In this document: piece after piece, positions 53,387 through 61,376 of the stretch
Numbering within the stretch: the first letter of the stretch is position 1
Layout of the letters: each line of letters opens with the position of its first letter
Assembly: GCF_013394795.1 (NCBI RefSeq)
Contig: NZ_JABXYU010000001.1
Location: forward strand, 1,612,001-1,676,000
Direction of reading: 5' to 3'
Origin: Leptotrichia sp. oral taxon 223
GTDB taxonomy: Bacteria > Fusobacteriota > Fusobacteriia > Fusobacteriales > Leptotrichiaceae
DNA length: 64,000 bases
Translations under genes and position numbers: made by a program
Notes under the pieces: generated by a model
Told to the model about the DNA's origin: nothing
The model's input: only the letters and a program-made list of their open reading frames with translations
The model's database searches: none

Positions 53387-54679
53387 ATGAAAATAAAAAT
53401 AAAACCAAGCACCTTAAACGGTACAATAGAAATACCACCATCAAAAAGTTATTCACACAGGGCGGTAATTGCGGCTGCATTAGCTGAAGGCGGGAAAAAG
53501 TCAACGATTGATAATTTAAAGTTTTCTGTGGATATTACAACAACAACAAATATTATGGAAAACTGGGGAGCGAAAATCAATCGAGAGCAAAGTTCTCTTG
53601 AAATTATTGGAAATGGCGGAAAAGTTGTTCCGAAAGATAAATATGTGCAATGCAATGAGTCGGGATCTACAATCAGGTTTTTGATACCGATTGGGATTAC
53701 AAGTGAAAATGAACTGATTTTCGACGGAAAAGGTAAATTGGTGGACAGACCGCTTGACTCGTATTATAGGATTTTTGATAAGCAGGGAATTTTTTATAAA
53801 AATGAGAATGGGAAATTGCCACTTACAGTGAATGGAAAATTGAAGGCAGGAAATTATGAAATTGACGGGAATATAAGTTCACAGTTTATTACGGGACTTT
53901 TGTATGCCTTGCCACTCTTGGACGGAGATTCAAAGCTGACTATTAATAAGAATCTGGAATCTAAAGGATATATTGATTTGACATTGGAAATATTGGAACT
54001 GGCAGGAATTGTAATTGTGAACAATGACTATAAGAGTTTTGATATAAGGGGAAATCAGATTTATAAGCCGTTTGATTATACTGTTGAGGGGGATTATTCA
54101 CAAGTGGCGTTTTGGATTGTTGCGGGGATAATTTCGGCAAATCGTGATAATGAAGTGAAATGTCTGCATGTGAATAAGAACTCGTTGCAGGGCGACAGGG
54201 AAATAATAGAAATTGTTGAAAGAATGGGTGCAAATATTGAAATTTTCGATAATTATGTGATTGTTAAGCCATCTAAAACTAAAGGAACAGTAATTGATAT
54301 TTCGCAATGTCCTGATATTGGGCCGATTTTGACAGTATTAGGAGCCTTGAGTGAAGGGGAAACTAGGATTATTAATGGAGAAAGGCTTAGAATAAAGGAG
54401 TCGGATAGAATAACTTCGATAAAGACGGAACTGAATAAACTTGGTGCGAATGTGGCTGAGGAAGGGGACAGTTTAATAATTCAAGGTGTAGAAGGATTTA
54501 AAGGTGGAGTTACAGTAAATTCATGGAATGACCATAGAATTGCAATGTCGCTTGCAATCGCTTCAACGAGATGCGAAAAGGAAATAATTCTGGAAGAGGC
54601 TGAAAGTGTTAGAAAATCTTATCCGCATTTTTGGGATGATTTTGTGAAAATGGGTGGAGAAATTGAGAAAGATTGTTAA
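53387..54679 (+). CDS. aroA: 3-phosphoshikimate 1-carboxyvinyltransferase (EPSP synthase)
   Basis: 430 residues. IPPSKSYSHRAVIAAALAEG is the N-terminal substrate loop, CNESGSTIRFLIPIG the phosphoenolpyruvate region, and LRIKESDRITSIKTEL with WNDHRIAMSLAIA the C-terminal catalytic blocks. The loop carries Glu (NESGST) where the glyphosate-sensitive class usually has Asn-Ala-Gly-Thr; this resembles the class II-like pattern. It makes EPSP from shikimate 3-phosphate. AAGGAG lies upstream. Confidence 0.95.
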   Translation: MKIKIKPSTLNGTIEIPPSKSYSHRAVIAAALAEGGKKSTIDNLKFSVDITTTTNIMENWGAKINREQSSLEIIGNGGKVVPKDKYVQCNESGSTIRFLIPIGITSENELIFDGKGKLVDRPLDSYYRIFDKQGIFYKNENGKLPLTVNGKLKAGNYEIDGNISSQFITGLLYALPLLDGDSKLTINKNLESKGYIDLTLEILELAGIVIVNNDYKSFDIRGNQIYKPFDYTVEGDYSQVAFWIVAGIISANRDNEVKCLHVNKNSLQGDREIIEIVERMGANIEIFDNYVIVKPSKTKGTVIDISQCPDIGPILTVLGALSEGETRIINGERLRIKESDRITSIKTELNKLGANVAEEGDSLIIQGVEGFKGGVTVNSWNDHRIAMSLAIASTRCEKEIILEEAESVRKSYPHFWDDFVKMGGEIEKDC

Positions 54680-54841
54680 AAAGATTTTCTAGAAAGATAA
54701 AGGTTATTTGTAATAGAAAAATAAGTTAAAAATGGTAAAATTTAAAATAAAATTTTTTAAAATAGAAATAGAGAATTAATTGAATATGCGAATGTGAAAT
54801 TTAATTAAATATTGTTAAAACCGTTAGGAAAGGGAATTTAT

Positions 54842-55462
54842 ATGAGTAAATTATTTTTGACATCATATTTAGCAGGAACAAAAAATTTAGTGAAAGAATT
54901 TTTAAAAGATGTACCAGAAAAAGAAATTACGTTTGTTCCTACTGCTTCAAATACTGAAGATTATAAAAGATATGTAGATGAAGCTAAGCAGGCATTTTTG
55001 GAATTGGGATTTTCAATAAATATTTTAGATATTTCAAAAACAGAAAAACAAGAAATAGAAAATATATTAAAGGATACAAAAATTTTGTATGTATCAGGAG
55101 GGAATACATTTTATCTATTGCAGGAGCTAAAACGTAAAAAAATTTTAGATACTATTAAAGACAAAATTTCAAATGGAATGCTTTATATAGGAGAATCAGC
55201 TGGAGCGATTATTACTTCTAAAAATATAGAATACAATCAGATAATGGATAATAAGGATATTGCTTCTGATTTAGATAATTATGAAGCAATGAATATTACA
55301 GATTTTTATATTTTGCCACATAATAATGAATTTCCATTTGTCGAAAGTACAAAAGAAACTCTAAAAATTTATGAAAATAAATTAAATTTGCTTCCAATAA
55401 GCAATAGTGAGGCAGTTTTTGTAAATGGAAAAGATTTTGTTGTAAAAAATGTTGATAAATAA
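54842..55462 (+). CDS. peptidase S51-like (type 1 glutamine amidotransferase-like) protein
   Basis: 206 residues from the ATG at 54842 after GGAAAGGGAA. The nucleophile elbow is YIGESAGAIITS, with LYVSGGNTFYLLQEL upstream and FYILPHNNEFPF downstream, as in dipeptidase E relatives. Members cleave Asp-X dipeptides or cyanophycin fragments, but many are uncharacterised. It sits between aroA and aroC without an evident aromatic role. Confidence 0.85.
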   Translation: MSKLFLTSYLAGTKNLVKEFLKDVPEKEITFVPTASNTEDYKRYVDEAKQAFLELGFSINILDISKTEKQEIENILKDTKILYVSGGNTFYLLQELKRKKILDTIKDKISNGMLYIGESAGAIITSKNIEYNQIMDNKDIASDLDNYEAMNITDFYILPHNNEFPFVESTKETLKIYENKLNLLPISNSEAVFVNGKDFVVKNVDK

Positions 55463-55490
55463 AAATGTGGGGAAATAGAAAGGAAAAAAA

Positions 55491-56588
55491 ATGGCAGCAA
55501 ATTTTGGAAAAAACTATAAAATATCAATTTTTGGTGAATCACATGGTAGTGCATTGGGAGTAAATATTGATGGAATTCCAGCAGGAACGGAGCTAGATTT
55601 GGAGTTTATTTCGCAGGAAATGAGAAGAAGAGCACCTGGAAGATCAAAATTGACAACACCTAGAGTGGAGAAGGACGAATTTGAGATTTTGAGCGGATTT
55701 TTTGATGGAAAAACTACTGGAACGCCACTTGCGATGATTATCAGAAATTCAAATCAGCGTTCAAAGGATTACAGCGAATTAAAAATAAAGCCAAGACCAG
55801 GGCATGCAGACTGGAGCGGATTTAACAGATATAGCGGGTTTAATGATATTCGTGGAAGCGGACATTTTTCTGGGAGAATAACGGCTTCATTGGTATTTGC
55901 TGGAGCGATTGCAAAACAGATTTTGAAGGAGCAGGGGATTTTAATTGCAGCACATATCAAATCGGTAAAGAATATTGAAGACAGGGACTTTGTGGAAAGC
56001 GATGTTACGGAGGAAAATATTGAGAAACTTAGAAATATGACTTTGCCTGTCTTGAATGAGGAAATTGTGGAAAAAATTGAAAAGGCTGTGGAAAAAACTA
56101 GGGAAGAAAAGAATTCACTTGGTGGAATTGTAGAACTTATGGTTACAGGACTTCCTGCGGGAATAGGAGATCCGTATTTTGAATCTATGGAAAGCGAGCT
56201 TTCGAGAATGATTTTCTCGGTGCCGGCTACAAAGGGAATAGAGTTTGGGGCAGGTTTTGGAATTACAGAAATGACTGGATATGAAGCAAATGATGAGATG
56301 TATTTTGATGAAAATGGAGAAATAAAATCATTTACAAATAATAATGGTGGAATTATAGGCGGAATAACGACTGGAATGCCAATTTCATTTAAAGTGGCGA
56401 TAAAACCGACGGCTTCGATTGAAAAGGCTCAGAAAACTGTAAATCTTGAAACTAAGAAAAATGATATTTTGGAAGTTCATGGAAGACATGATCCAATAAT
56501 AGTGCCGAGAGCGGTGCCAGTACTGGAGGCGGCTACGGCGATTGTAATTTTGGATAGGGTTTTGGAAAGTAAAAAACGTGGATTATAA
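55491..56588 (+). CDS. aroC: chorismate synthase
   Basis: 365 residues. GESHGSALGVNIDGIPAG is the N-terminal signature. Further marks are RRAPGRSKLTTPRVEKDEFE, GHADWSGFNRYSGFNDIRGSG and VHGRHDPIIVPRAVPVLEA. It needs reduced FMN and turns EPSP into chorismate. AAAGGA precedes the ATG. It ends the run of aromatic genes. Confidence 0.96.
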   Translation: MAANFGKNYKISIFGESHGSALGVNIDGIPAGTELDLEFISQEMRRRAPGRSKLTTPRVEKDEFEILSGFFDGKTTGTPLAMIIRNSNQRSKDYSELKIKPRPGHADWSGFNRYSGFNDIRGSGHFSGRITASLVFAGAIAKQILKEQGILIAAHIKSVKNIEDRDFVESDVTEENIEKLRNMTLPVLNEEIVEKIEKAVEKTREEKNSLGGIVELMVTGLPAGIGDPYFESMESELSRMIFSVPATKGIEFGAGFGITEMTGYEANDEMYFDENGEIKSFTNNNGGIIGGITTGMPISFKVAIKPTASIEKAQKTVNLETKKNDILEVHGRHDPIIVPRAVPVLEAATAIVILDRVLESKKRGL

Positions 56589-56617
56589 AAATAACTATTT
56601 AATTTAAGGGAGTTCAT

Positions 56618-57307
56618 ATGTATAAAAAAAATTTATTCGTTTTATTTTTTATCTTTTTTATTTCCAATGTGGTTTTAGCGGCTACGGTAAGGAATATTAA
56701 TATTGAACAGACAGAAGTGAAAAATGAAGTTTTGTATGTTGCTGGGGAGAATGAGCCATTTACTGGAATTGTACAGAAATTTTATGAAAATGGAAAGCTG
56801 AAAGAGGAAATACCTTATACCAATGGCGTTATTAATGGGCATCATATTCAGTATTCTGAAAATGGAAAAGTTTTAAAAAAGACGTTTTATGATAATGGCA
56901 TGGAATATAAAGGTGTTCTGGCTGAAACTATTGCATTAATAATAGCTGTTATTGCTATCGTTATACTTATTGCGGTAAAAATTATGAGAACTCTGCCAAG
57001 TTTTAAGATGCTGGATGATTACCAGAAAGAACGGATTTTAAAAAGATTTATTGAATATGATAATGGCGATGAGAATTTATATTCTTCCTACAGGCTTAAT
57101 GGGTGCGGAACGGGCTTTTACACAGTGAGAACTTTTACAGTATATAATGAAAAAATAAGAGTGTGTGCAAAGATGATTTCAGTATTTTTTATCCCGATTC
57201 CTTTTGCGTTAGGCTATCTTGTATGTTACGATAATAAAAAAATTATATGTTCGGTTTCAAAAGAACATTTTAAGATATTAAAAAAGGAAATTGAGGAGGA
57301 GCTGTAA
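56618..57307 (+). CDS. exported membrane protein with MORN/YwqK-type repeats
   Basis: 229 residues. Signal-like segment LFVLFFIFFISNVVLA. Two MORN_2/YwqK repeats follow (FYENGKLKEEIPYTNGVING, then QYSENGKVLKKTFYDNG). Next is a membrane helix (IALIIAVIAIVILIAVKIM) and a C-terminal part of about 115 residues with a partly hydrophobic FFIPIPFALGYLVCYD. The function is unknown. Similar repeats occur in putative antitoxin-like YwqK proteins, a name that rests on annotation more than on experiment. Confidence 0.75.
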   Translation: MYKKNLFVLFFIFFISNVVLAATVRNINIEQTEVKNEVLYVAGENEPFTGIVQKFYENGKLKEEIPYTNGVINGHHIQYSENGKVLKKTFYDNGMEYKGVLAETIALIIAVIAIVILIAVKIMRTLPSFKMLDDYQKERILKRFIEYDNGDENLYSSYRLNGCGTGFYTVRTFTVYNEKIRVCAKMISVFFIPIPFALGYLVCYDNKKIICSVSKEHFKILKKEIEEEL

Positions 57308-57323
57308 AAAATTTATTAGTAAA

Positions 57324-57368
57324 AAATAAGCAAGAGGTGAATTGTTTTAGCCCCTTGCTTTTAATTTT
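57324..57368. terminator. bidirectional terminator
   Basis: AAGCAAGAGG (57328-57337) pairs with CCCCTTGCTT (57351-57360) with one mismatch. T runs on the right and A-rich sequence on the left serve the convergent genes on both sides. Confidence 0.75.
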
Positions 57369-57384
57369 TTACAATTTATTAAAA

Positions 57385-57852
57385 TTAATTTCCAGTTTCT
57401 TGATTAAAGAAAGTACCAGGATTATTTAAATTTGAAGAATCGTTAGTAGTGTTTGTTTCAGAATTTTCTTGAGTCGTGCTCGTACTTGCTGGTGTAGTGC
57501 CAAAATCTGATGCATGTAATCTATATTCAGGTATTTGATAATTAACTATTTTTCTTATTGTCAAAACGCCGTTTTTAGACACAGTTCCTTTAACATCAAA
57601 AGTGACAATATCAGAATCACCTACACCATATTTTTTTCCCATAAAATCATAAATTTTGTCTAGTAATCCAGAGTTATCTTTCACTGTGAAAGTAAGAGTT
57701 TTGTTTGGAAATACCAAATTATCTTTTATATAGGTAAATGTATTTGTTGCTCTTGCATATTCGCCTTTAAAAGTTTTGTCTGTAATTTTAGATTTAGATA
57801 ATCCAATAACAGACGTTATTAACATCATTATTACTAATAATATTTTTTTCAT
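57385..57852 (-). CDS. exported protein of unknown function
   Basis: 155 residues. Signal peptide MKKILLVIMMLITSVIGLS. A small beta-rich domain follows (NTFTYIKDNLVFPNKTLTFTV; VTFDVKGTVSKNGVLTIRKI), then a Ser/Thr/Asn-rich tail. No family was recognised. AGGAGG precedes the ATG. It is the last gene of a minus-strand series. Confidence 0.7.
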   Translation of the reverse strand: MKKILLVIMMLITSVIGLSKSKITDKTFKGEYARATNTFTYIKDNLVFPNKTLTFTVKDNSGLLDKIYDFMGKKYGVGDSDIVTFDVKGTVSKNGVLTIRKIVNYQIPEYRLHASDFGTTPASTSTTQENSETNTTNDSSNLNNPGTFFNQETGN

Positions 57853-57874
57853 AAAAATCCTCCTTTATTTAATA

Positions 57875-58507
57875 TTATCTGTGAAAACCTAAATCAGCGG
57901 GATTGACATCTCCAGAGATTTTCTTTACGGCTCCACCTTTTTTCTCAAATTCATTTCTCATTAAAGTTACTTTTTTTATAAGTTCAATTGTATCATTTTC
58001 CAAATTAGAACTATTATATCGTCCTTTTGACCAGTATTCAATAATTAGCGAACTATCTCCACAAATAACCTTTGTATCGTATTTCTTAGCATAGACAAAA
58101 GCTGTGTAAATCCCAACTAATTCACCAAAGTTATTTGTTCTGGTGTCAGCGACATAATAATTTCCAAATTCATTTATATTTTTTTCATTCATAATTTTAT
58201 AAAGCAGCGAATTACCGTCAAAATCAGTTAATCTGACTTCCACGCCGTTACCACGTCCTGTTCCCGCATCAAAGTAAATTGCGTCACGTTCCAGCTCGGA
58301 ATACAGTTCAGTCAAATCAAGTTTTTCCTTTTTCTCATAATTTGCTCCAGAGTTTAACCATTCCTGTGCTTGCAAAAGAGTTTTAAATGATTTGTAGCGG
58401 GCTTTTTTACCGCTTACTTTTTTTTGGCAATCCGTCCAGTTTTCAAGTATTCCGTTTTCATTTGTATCTATAATGAAATAGGCATAGAATTTTTTATTTT
58501 TTGCCAT
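57875..58507 (-). CDS. ribonuclease H-like protein with N-terminal viroplasmin-type domain
   Basis: 210 residues. The N-terminal viroplasmin/RNase H1 hybrid-binding-like domain (FYAYFIIDTNENGILENW; KKARYKSFKTLLQAQEWL) is followed by an RNase H fold. Acidic residues lie in AIYFDAGTGRGNGVEV, NNFGELVGIYTAF, VICGDSSLIIEYWSKG and VNPADLGFHR. It would cut RNA in RNA-DNA hybrids. It begins 6 bp after fabG, so the two are likely co-transcribed. Confidence 0.85.
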   Translation of the reverse strand: MAKNKKFYAYFIIDTNENGILENWTDCQKKVSGKKARYKSFKTLLQAQEWLNSGANYEKKEKLDLTELYSELERDAIYFDAGTGRGNGVEVRLTDFDGNSLLYKIMNEKNINEFGNYYVADTRTNNFGELVGIYTAFVYAKKYDTKVICGDSSLIIEYWSKGRYNSSNLENDTIELIKKVTLMRNEFEKKGGAVKKISGDVNPADLGFHR

Positions 58508-58513
58508 TTTAAA

Positions 58514-59224
58514 TTATAAGTTTAATCCTCCGTCAACTCTTAAAACTTGCCCTGTAACAAATTTAGACATATCGCTTGCCAGATACAATGCGGCATTTGC
58601 AACATCTTGAGCATCTCCCATTTTTCTAAGTGGAGTGTTTGCAAGTACAGTTTCTACAACTTTTTCAGGTAGCACATGAGTCATATTTGTTTCAATGAAT
58701 CCTGGTGCAATTGCATTTGATCTAAGATTTTTTCTACCAAATTCCTTTGCCCAAGTTTTTGCCATGGCGATTACCCCGCCTTTTGTAGCGGCATAGTTAG
58801 TCTGCCCTGCATTTCCATCAATTCCTACAACAGAAGCCATATTAATTACGCTTGAGGCTTTACTTTTTAACAGTAGTGAAACGAATCCCTGCATTACATT
58901 GTAAACACCTTTTAAGTTAATATCAATTACTAAATCCCAGTCAGCTTCCTTCATTCTTTGAAGCAATGAGTCTCTTGTAATTCCTGCATTATTTACAAGA
59001 ATATCCAATCTTCCGTATTTTTCCTTGATTTCACTCGCAATTTCCTTTATGTTATCTCTATCAGTAACATTTAATTTTACATGTGAAATATTTGCGTGGC
59101 TATAATCAGGATCAATCAAATCTCCAGAAATAACTGTAGCCCCATTTTCTGCAAATTTTAACGCAATTTCCTTACCGATACCTCTTGAACCGCCTGTAAT
59201 TAATGCAATTTTACCGTTTAACAC
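58514..59224 (-). CDS. fabG: 3-oxoacyl-ACP reductase (SDR family)
   Basis: 236 residues from the GTG at 59224 (AAAGGTGG 8 nt upstream). The NADP site is ITGGSRGIGKEIA; LVNNAGITRDSLL, the catalytic Ser in INMASVVGIDGN, YAATKGG (Tyr-x3-Lys) and LRVDGGLNL follow. It reduces 3-oxoacyl-ACP in fatty-acid elongation. It lies outside a fab operon, so a related SDR role is possible. Codons upstream of the GTG lack a ribosome site. Confidence 0.9.
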   Translation of the reverse strand: MLNGKIALITGGSRGIGKEIALKFAENGATVISGDLIDPDYSHANISHVKLNVTDRDNIKEIASEIKEKYGRLDILVNNAGITRDSLLQRMKEADWDLVIDINLKGVYNVMQGFVSLLLKSKASSVINMASVVGIDGNAGQTNYAATKGGVIAMAKTWAKEFGRKNLRSNAIAPGFIETNMTHVLPEKVVETVLANTPLRKMGDAQDVANAALYLASDMSKFVTGQVLRVDGGLNL

Positions 59225-59290
59225 TATATTTTCCACCTTTCGTTTTTTTATTTCAAAATTTATAATCATAATTCTAAAACAATTAAATAA

Positions 59291-59779
59291 TTATTTTAAA
59301 GAATTTAAAACTTCAAGTTTTACTTTTGTAATCCCTTTTCCAGGATTTTCAATTTTTGAAAAAGCTCCATAACTTAAATCAATTACACGCCCTTTTGTAA
59401 AAGGCCCTCTATCGTTGATTTTTACAACAACTTCCTTTCCATTGCTCAAATTTGTAACTTTTACTTTTGTACCAAATGGAAGAGATCTGTGCGCTGCTAC
59501 CATTTCATTCCTATTATGTCTTTCTCCGCTGGCTGTTCTGCTTCCGTGCAATCCTTTGCCATAATATGAAGCCACTCCGCTTTGTGAATGTTTAGAATTT
59601 CCTGAATTTGAAGTTTTTTCTTTTGTAGAAGTTTTGTTTGATTTTGCAACATATAAGTCAGTCCCGCTATCAACGGCTTTCATCATTTCATTTTTTATGT
59701 AAATTATATTATTAGTATTTTCTGCAACTAACGATAGCGATACTACCAAGCCTGCAAACATAGTAACTATTTTTTTCAT
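59291..59779 (-). CDS. RlpA-like septal/envelope lytic transglycosylase
   Basis: 162 residues. Signal peptide [20 protein letters not shown] Ser/Thr/Lys-rich linker leads to the double-psi beta-barrel: [36 protein letters not shown] and [19 protein letters not shown], which carry the catalytic-type Asp and conserved His. There is no SPOR domain and no lipobox. RlpA proteins cut denuded peptidoglycan glycans at the septum. AAGGAG lies upstream. Confidence 0.9.
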   Translation of the reverse strand: MKKIVTMFAGLVVSLSLVAENTNNIIYIKNEMMKAVDSGTDLYVAKSNKTSTKEKTSNSGNSKHSQSGVASYYGKGLHGSRTASGERHNRNEMVAAHRSLPFGTKVKVTNLSNGKEVVVKINDRGPFTKGRVIDLSYGAFSKIENPGKGITKVKLEVLNSLK

Positions 59780-59890
59780 TAATTTTCTCCTTAAATAATA
59801 AAATTTTCATAACATTAAAACTGAACTGAATAGTTCTGTTATGGTGTTTACACTTAAAAAGATTAATTTTGAAAGCTTAAACACTTCTAC

Positions 59891-59899
59891 ATTATAGCA
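59891..59899 (-). promoter_or_regulatory. extended -10 promoter of rlpA-like gene
   Basis: Minus-strand TGCTATAAT, about 110 bp before the rlpA-like ATG. The leader holds CATAAC/GTTATG and GAACT/AGTTC pairings of unknown use. Confidence 0.55.
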
Positions 59900-59934
59900 T
59901 ATTTTTAATGTTTAATTGCTTATTTTTTACTTAG

Positions 59935-60789
59935 TTATTTCAGTTCAGGCTGCTTAACATGTTGAATTTTTGGACTATTTACATCTAGTGTTTCAAATGT
60001 ATATCCAGCTTTTCTATATCCGTCAATAATTCTTTGTAAAGCTTGGACTGTTGTTTTTTTGGCATTTGTATCGTGCATTAGGACATTAATATCAGGGTGA
60101 GTTGTGCAGACGCCGTATTTAACCAGTTTTTCCACAGGCACATTATTTCCGGAAGCGTCAGTAGAATCACAGTTCCAGTCAAAATACACATATCCTTCTT
60201 TTGTCATTCTGTTAATTATAGCCGTTTTTAAAGCCTTAGATGCTATCGCATTGCTTGAACCGCCTGGAAATCTTGTGATTTTTACATCTAATCCTGTTGT
60301 CGATTTTACAGCATCTCTTATTTTATAAAGATCTTTAAAGAAACTTTCCTCGTTTGCATAAACTTCTTTATATATGTGTGAATAGGTATGCAACCCAAGC
60401 GCATGCCCATGATCAATTATTTTTTTATAGTCGTTATAATTTTTTCCGATTCCAATTACAAAAAATGTTGCTTTTATATTATTCTTTTTCAAAATTTCAA
60501 GAATTTGATCAGTATGTCCTGAAGGCCCGTCATCAAATGTTAAATAAACTGTTTTTATTTTCTTGTCAGCTTTAAGTTTTTCATATTGAGCTTTTATATC
60601 TGCATTCTTTTTCGTAAGAGCAGCAAGTCCTTCAGTTTTTTTTGTTTTTTCATCAGTTAATTTTTTTATACTTGACTGCAAGCTGTGATGTTCCATAAAT
60701 TTTGCAGTTGTTCCAAAAATTTGTATTCCTGAGTATAAAAATCCTGCCATAGCAAGTAATATACCGATAATTGATAATACTTTTTTCAT
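59935..60789 (-). CDS. polysaccharide deacetylase (NodB/CE4), membrane-anchored
   Basis: 284 residues from the ATG at 60789 after GAGAGGT. An N-terminal membrane anchor and a coiled-coil region (SSIKKLTDEKTKKTEGLAALTK) precede the NodB domain. Its motifs are VYLTFDDGPSGHTDQIL (Asp-Asp), LGLHTYSHIYKEVY (His-x3-His) and RFPGGSSN. It likely removes acetyl groups from peptidoglycan or a surface glycan. The small coiled-coil membrane protein encoded 21 bp upstream shares the anchor-plus-coiled-coil plan and may pair with it. Confidence 0.9.
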   Translation of the reverse strand: MKKVLSIIGILLAMAGFLYSGIQIFGTTAKFMEHHSLQSSIKKLTDEKTKKTEGLAALTKKNADIKAQYEKLKADKKIKTVYLTFDDGPSGHTDQILEILKKNNIKATFFVIGIGKNYNDYKKIIDHGHALGLHTYSHIYKEVYANEESFFKDLYKIRDAVKSTTGLDVKITRFPGGSSNAIASKALKTAIINRMTKEGYVYFDWNCDSTDASGNNVPVEKLVKYGVCTTHPDINVLMHDTNAKKTTVQALQRIIDGYRKAGYTFETLDVNSPKIQHVKQPELK

Positions 60790-60810
60790 TTTTTTACCTC
60801 TCATTTATTA

Positions 60811-61101
60811 TTATTTGTATTTGTTTACTAGTGCTTCTGTTTTTTTGTAAGTGTCCTCGCTGTGTTTAATGTTGCCGTTAAGAGCATCCACTTCCTTTTC
60901 CAGCTTTTGTTTATTTTCCTTGAGCGCTGGTATATTTTTTTCAAATTGTGCCTTTTTTTCAACTAGGACAAAATGTGAAAGCGCCACAAGCAATGCCGAA
61001 ATAATAAACAGAATAAATGCAGTTTTTGCTAATTTTTTGCCATTTTCACCACTATGATCATTTCTGTGATCATAAAGAAATTGTTGTTCTTTCTTTGCCA
61101 T
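60811..61101 (-). CDS. small bitopic coiled-coil protein (FtsL/FtsB-like layout)
   Basis: 96 residues. A cytoplasmic tail of about 25 residues, one membrane helix (TAFILFIISALLVALSHFVL) and an extracytoplasmic coiled coil (KKAQFEKNIPALKENKQKLE onward). This is the shape of divisome proteins FtsL and FtsB, but sequence alone does not prove that role. It is first in a minus-strand unit with the deacetylase gene. Confidence 0.7.
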   Translation of the reverse strand: MAKKEQQFLYDHRNDHSGENGKKLAKTAFILFIISALLVALSHFVLVEKKAQFEKNIPALKENKQKLEKEVDALNGNIKHSEDTYKKTEALVNKYK

Positions 61102-61180
61102 TGTTCTCCTCTTTTCTATAATTTATTTTTTTTAAATTTACTAATTTATTTTATTCATTTTTTTAAATTAAGATATAAAA

Positions 61181-61207
61181 TATAAAAGCCCTCTTAAAAA
61201 AGAGGGC
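61181..61207 (-). terminator. Rho-independent terminator of argS
   Basis: GCCCTCTT (61188-61195) pairs with AAGAGGGC (61200-61207), and minus-strand TTTTATA follows. Confidence 0.8.
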
Positions 61208-61232
61208 CATAAAAGGGGGGGTTAATTGAGGT

Positions 61233-61256
61233 TTCAGATCTTTTAATCGATCTGAA
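61233..61256. other. perfect 8-bp palindromic hairpin
   Basis: TTCAGATC (61233-61240) pairs with GATCTGAA (61249-61256) around an 8-nt loop. It lies about 120 bp downstream of argS and before the argS terminator. No T run follows, so it may be a protein site or an RNA stabiliser. Confidence 0.55.
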
Positions 61257-61376
61257 TATAGTATACACTATAATCATTAAACCACCATTAAATCAAAATT
61301 GTTTTTTGATTAATTTGTTTCTCTTTTTTAGTCAATATAGTTTTATTTCTGATTTTTAAAGGGTTAAACTATAATT

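Noticed and set aside
61150-61275. Possible 27-residue minus-strand peptide after argS
   Set aside because: It reads through the argS terminator and is not hydrophobic. The GGTGG before it is probably chance.
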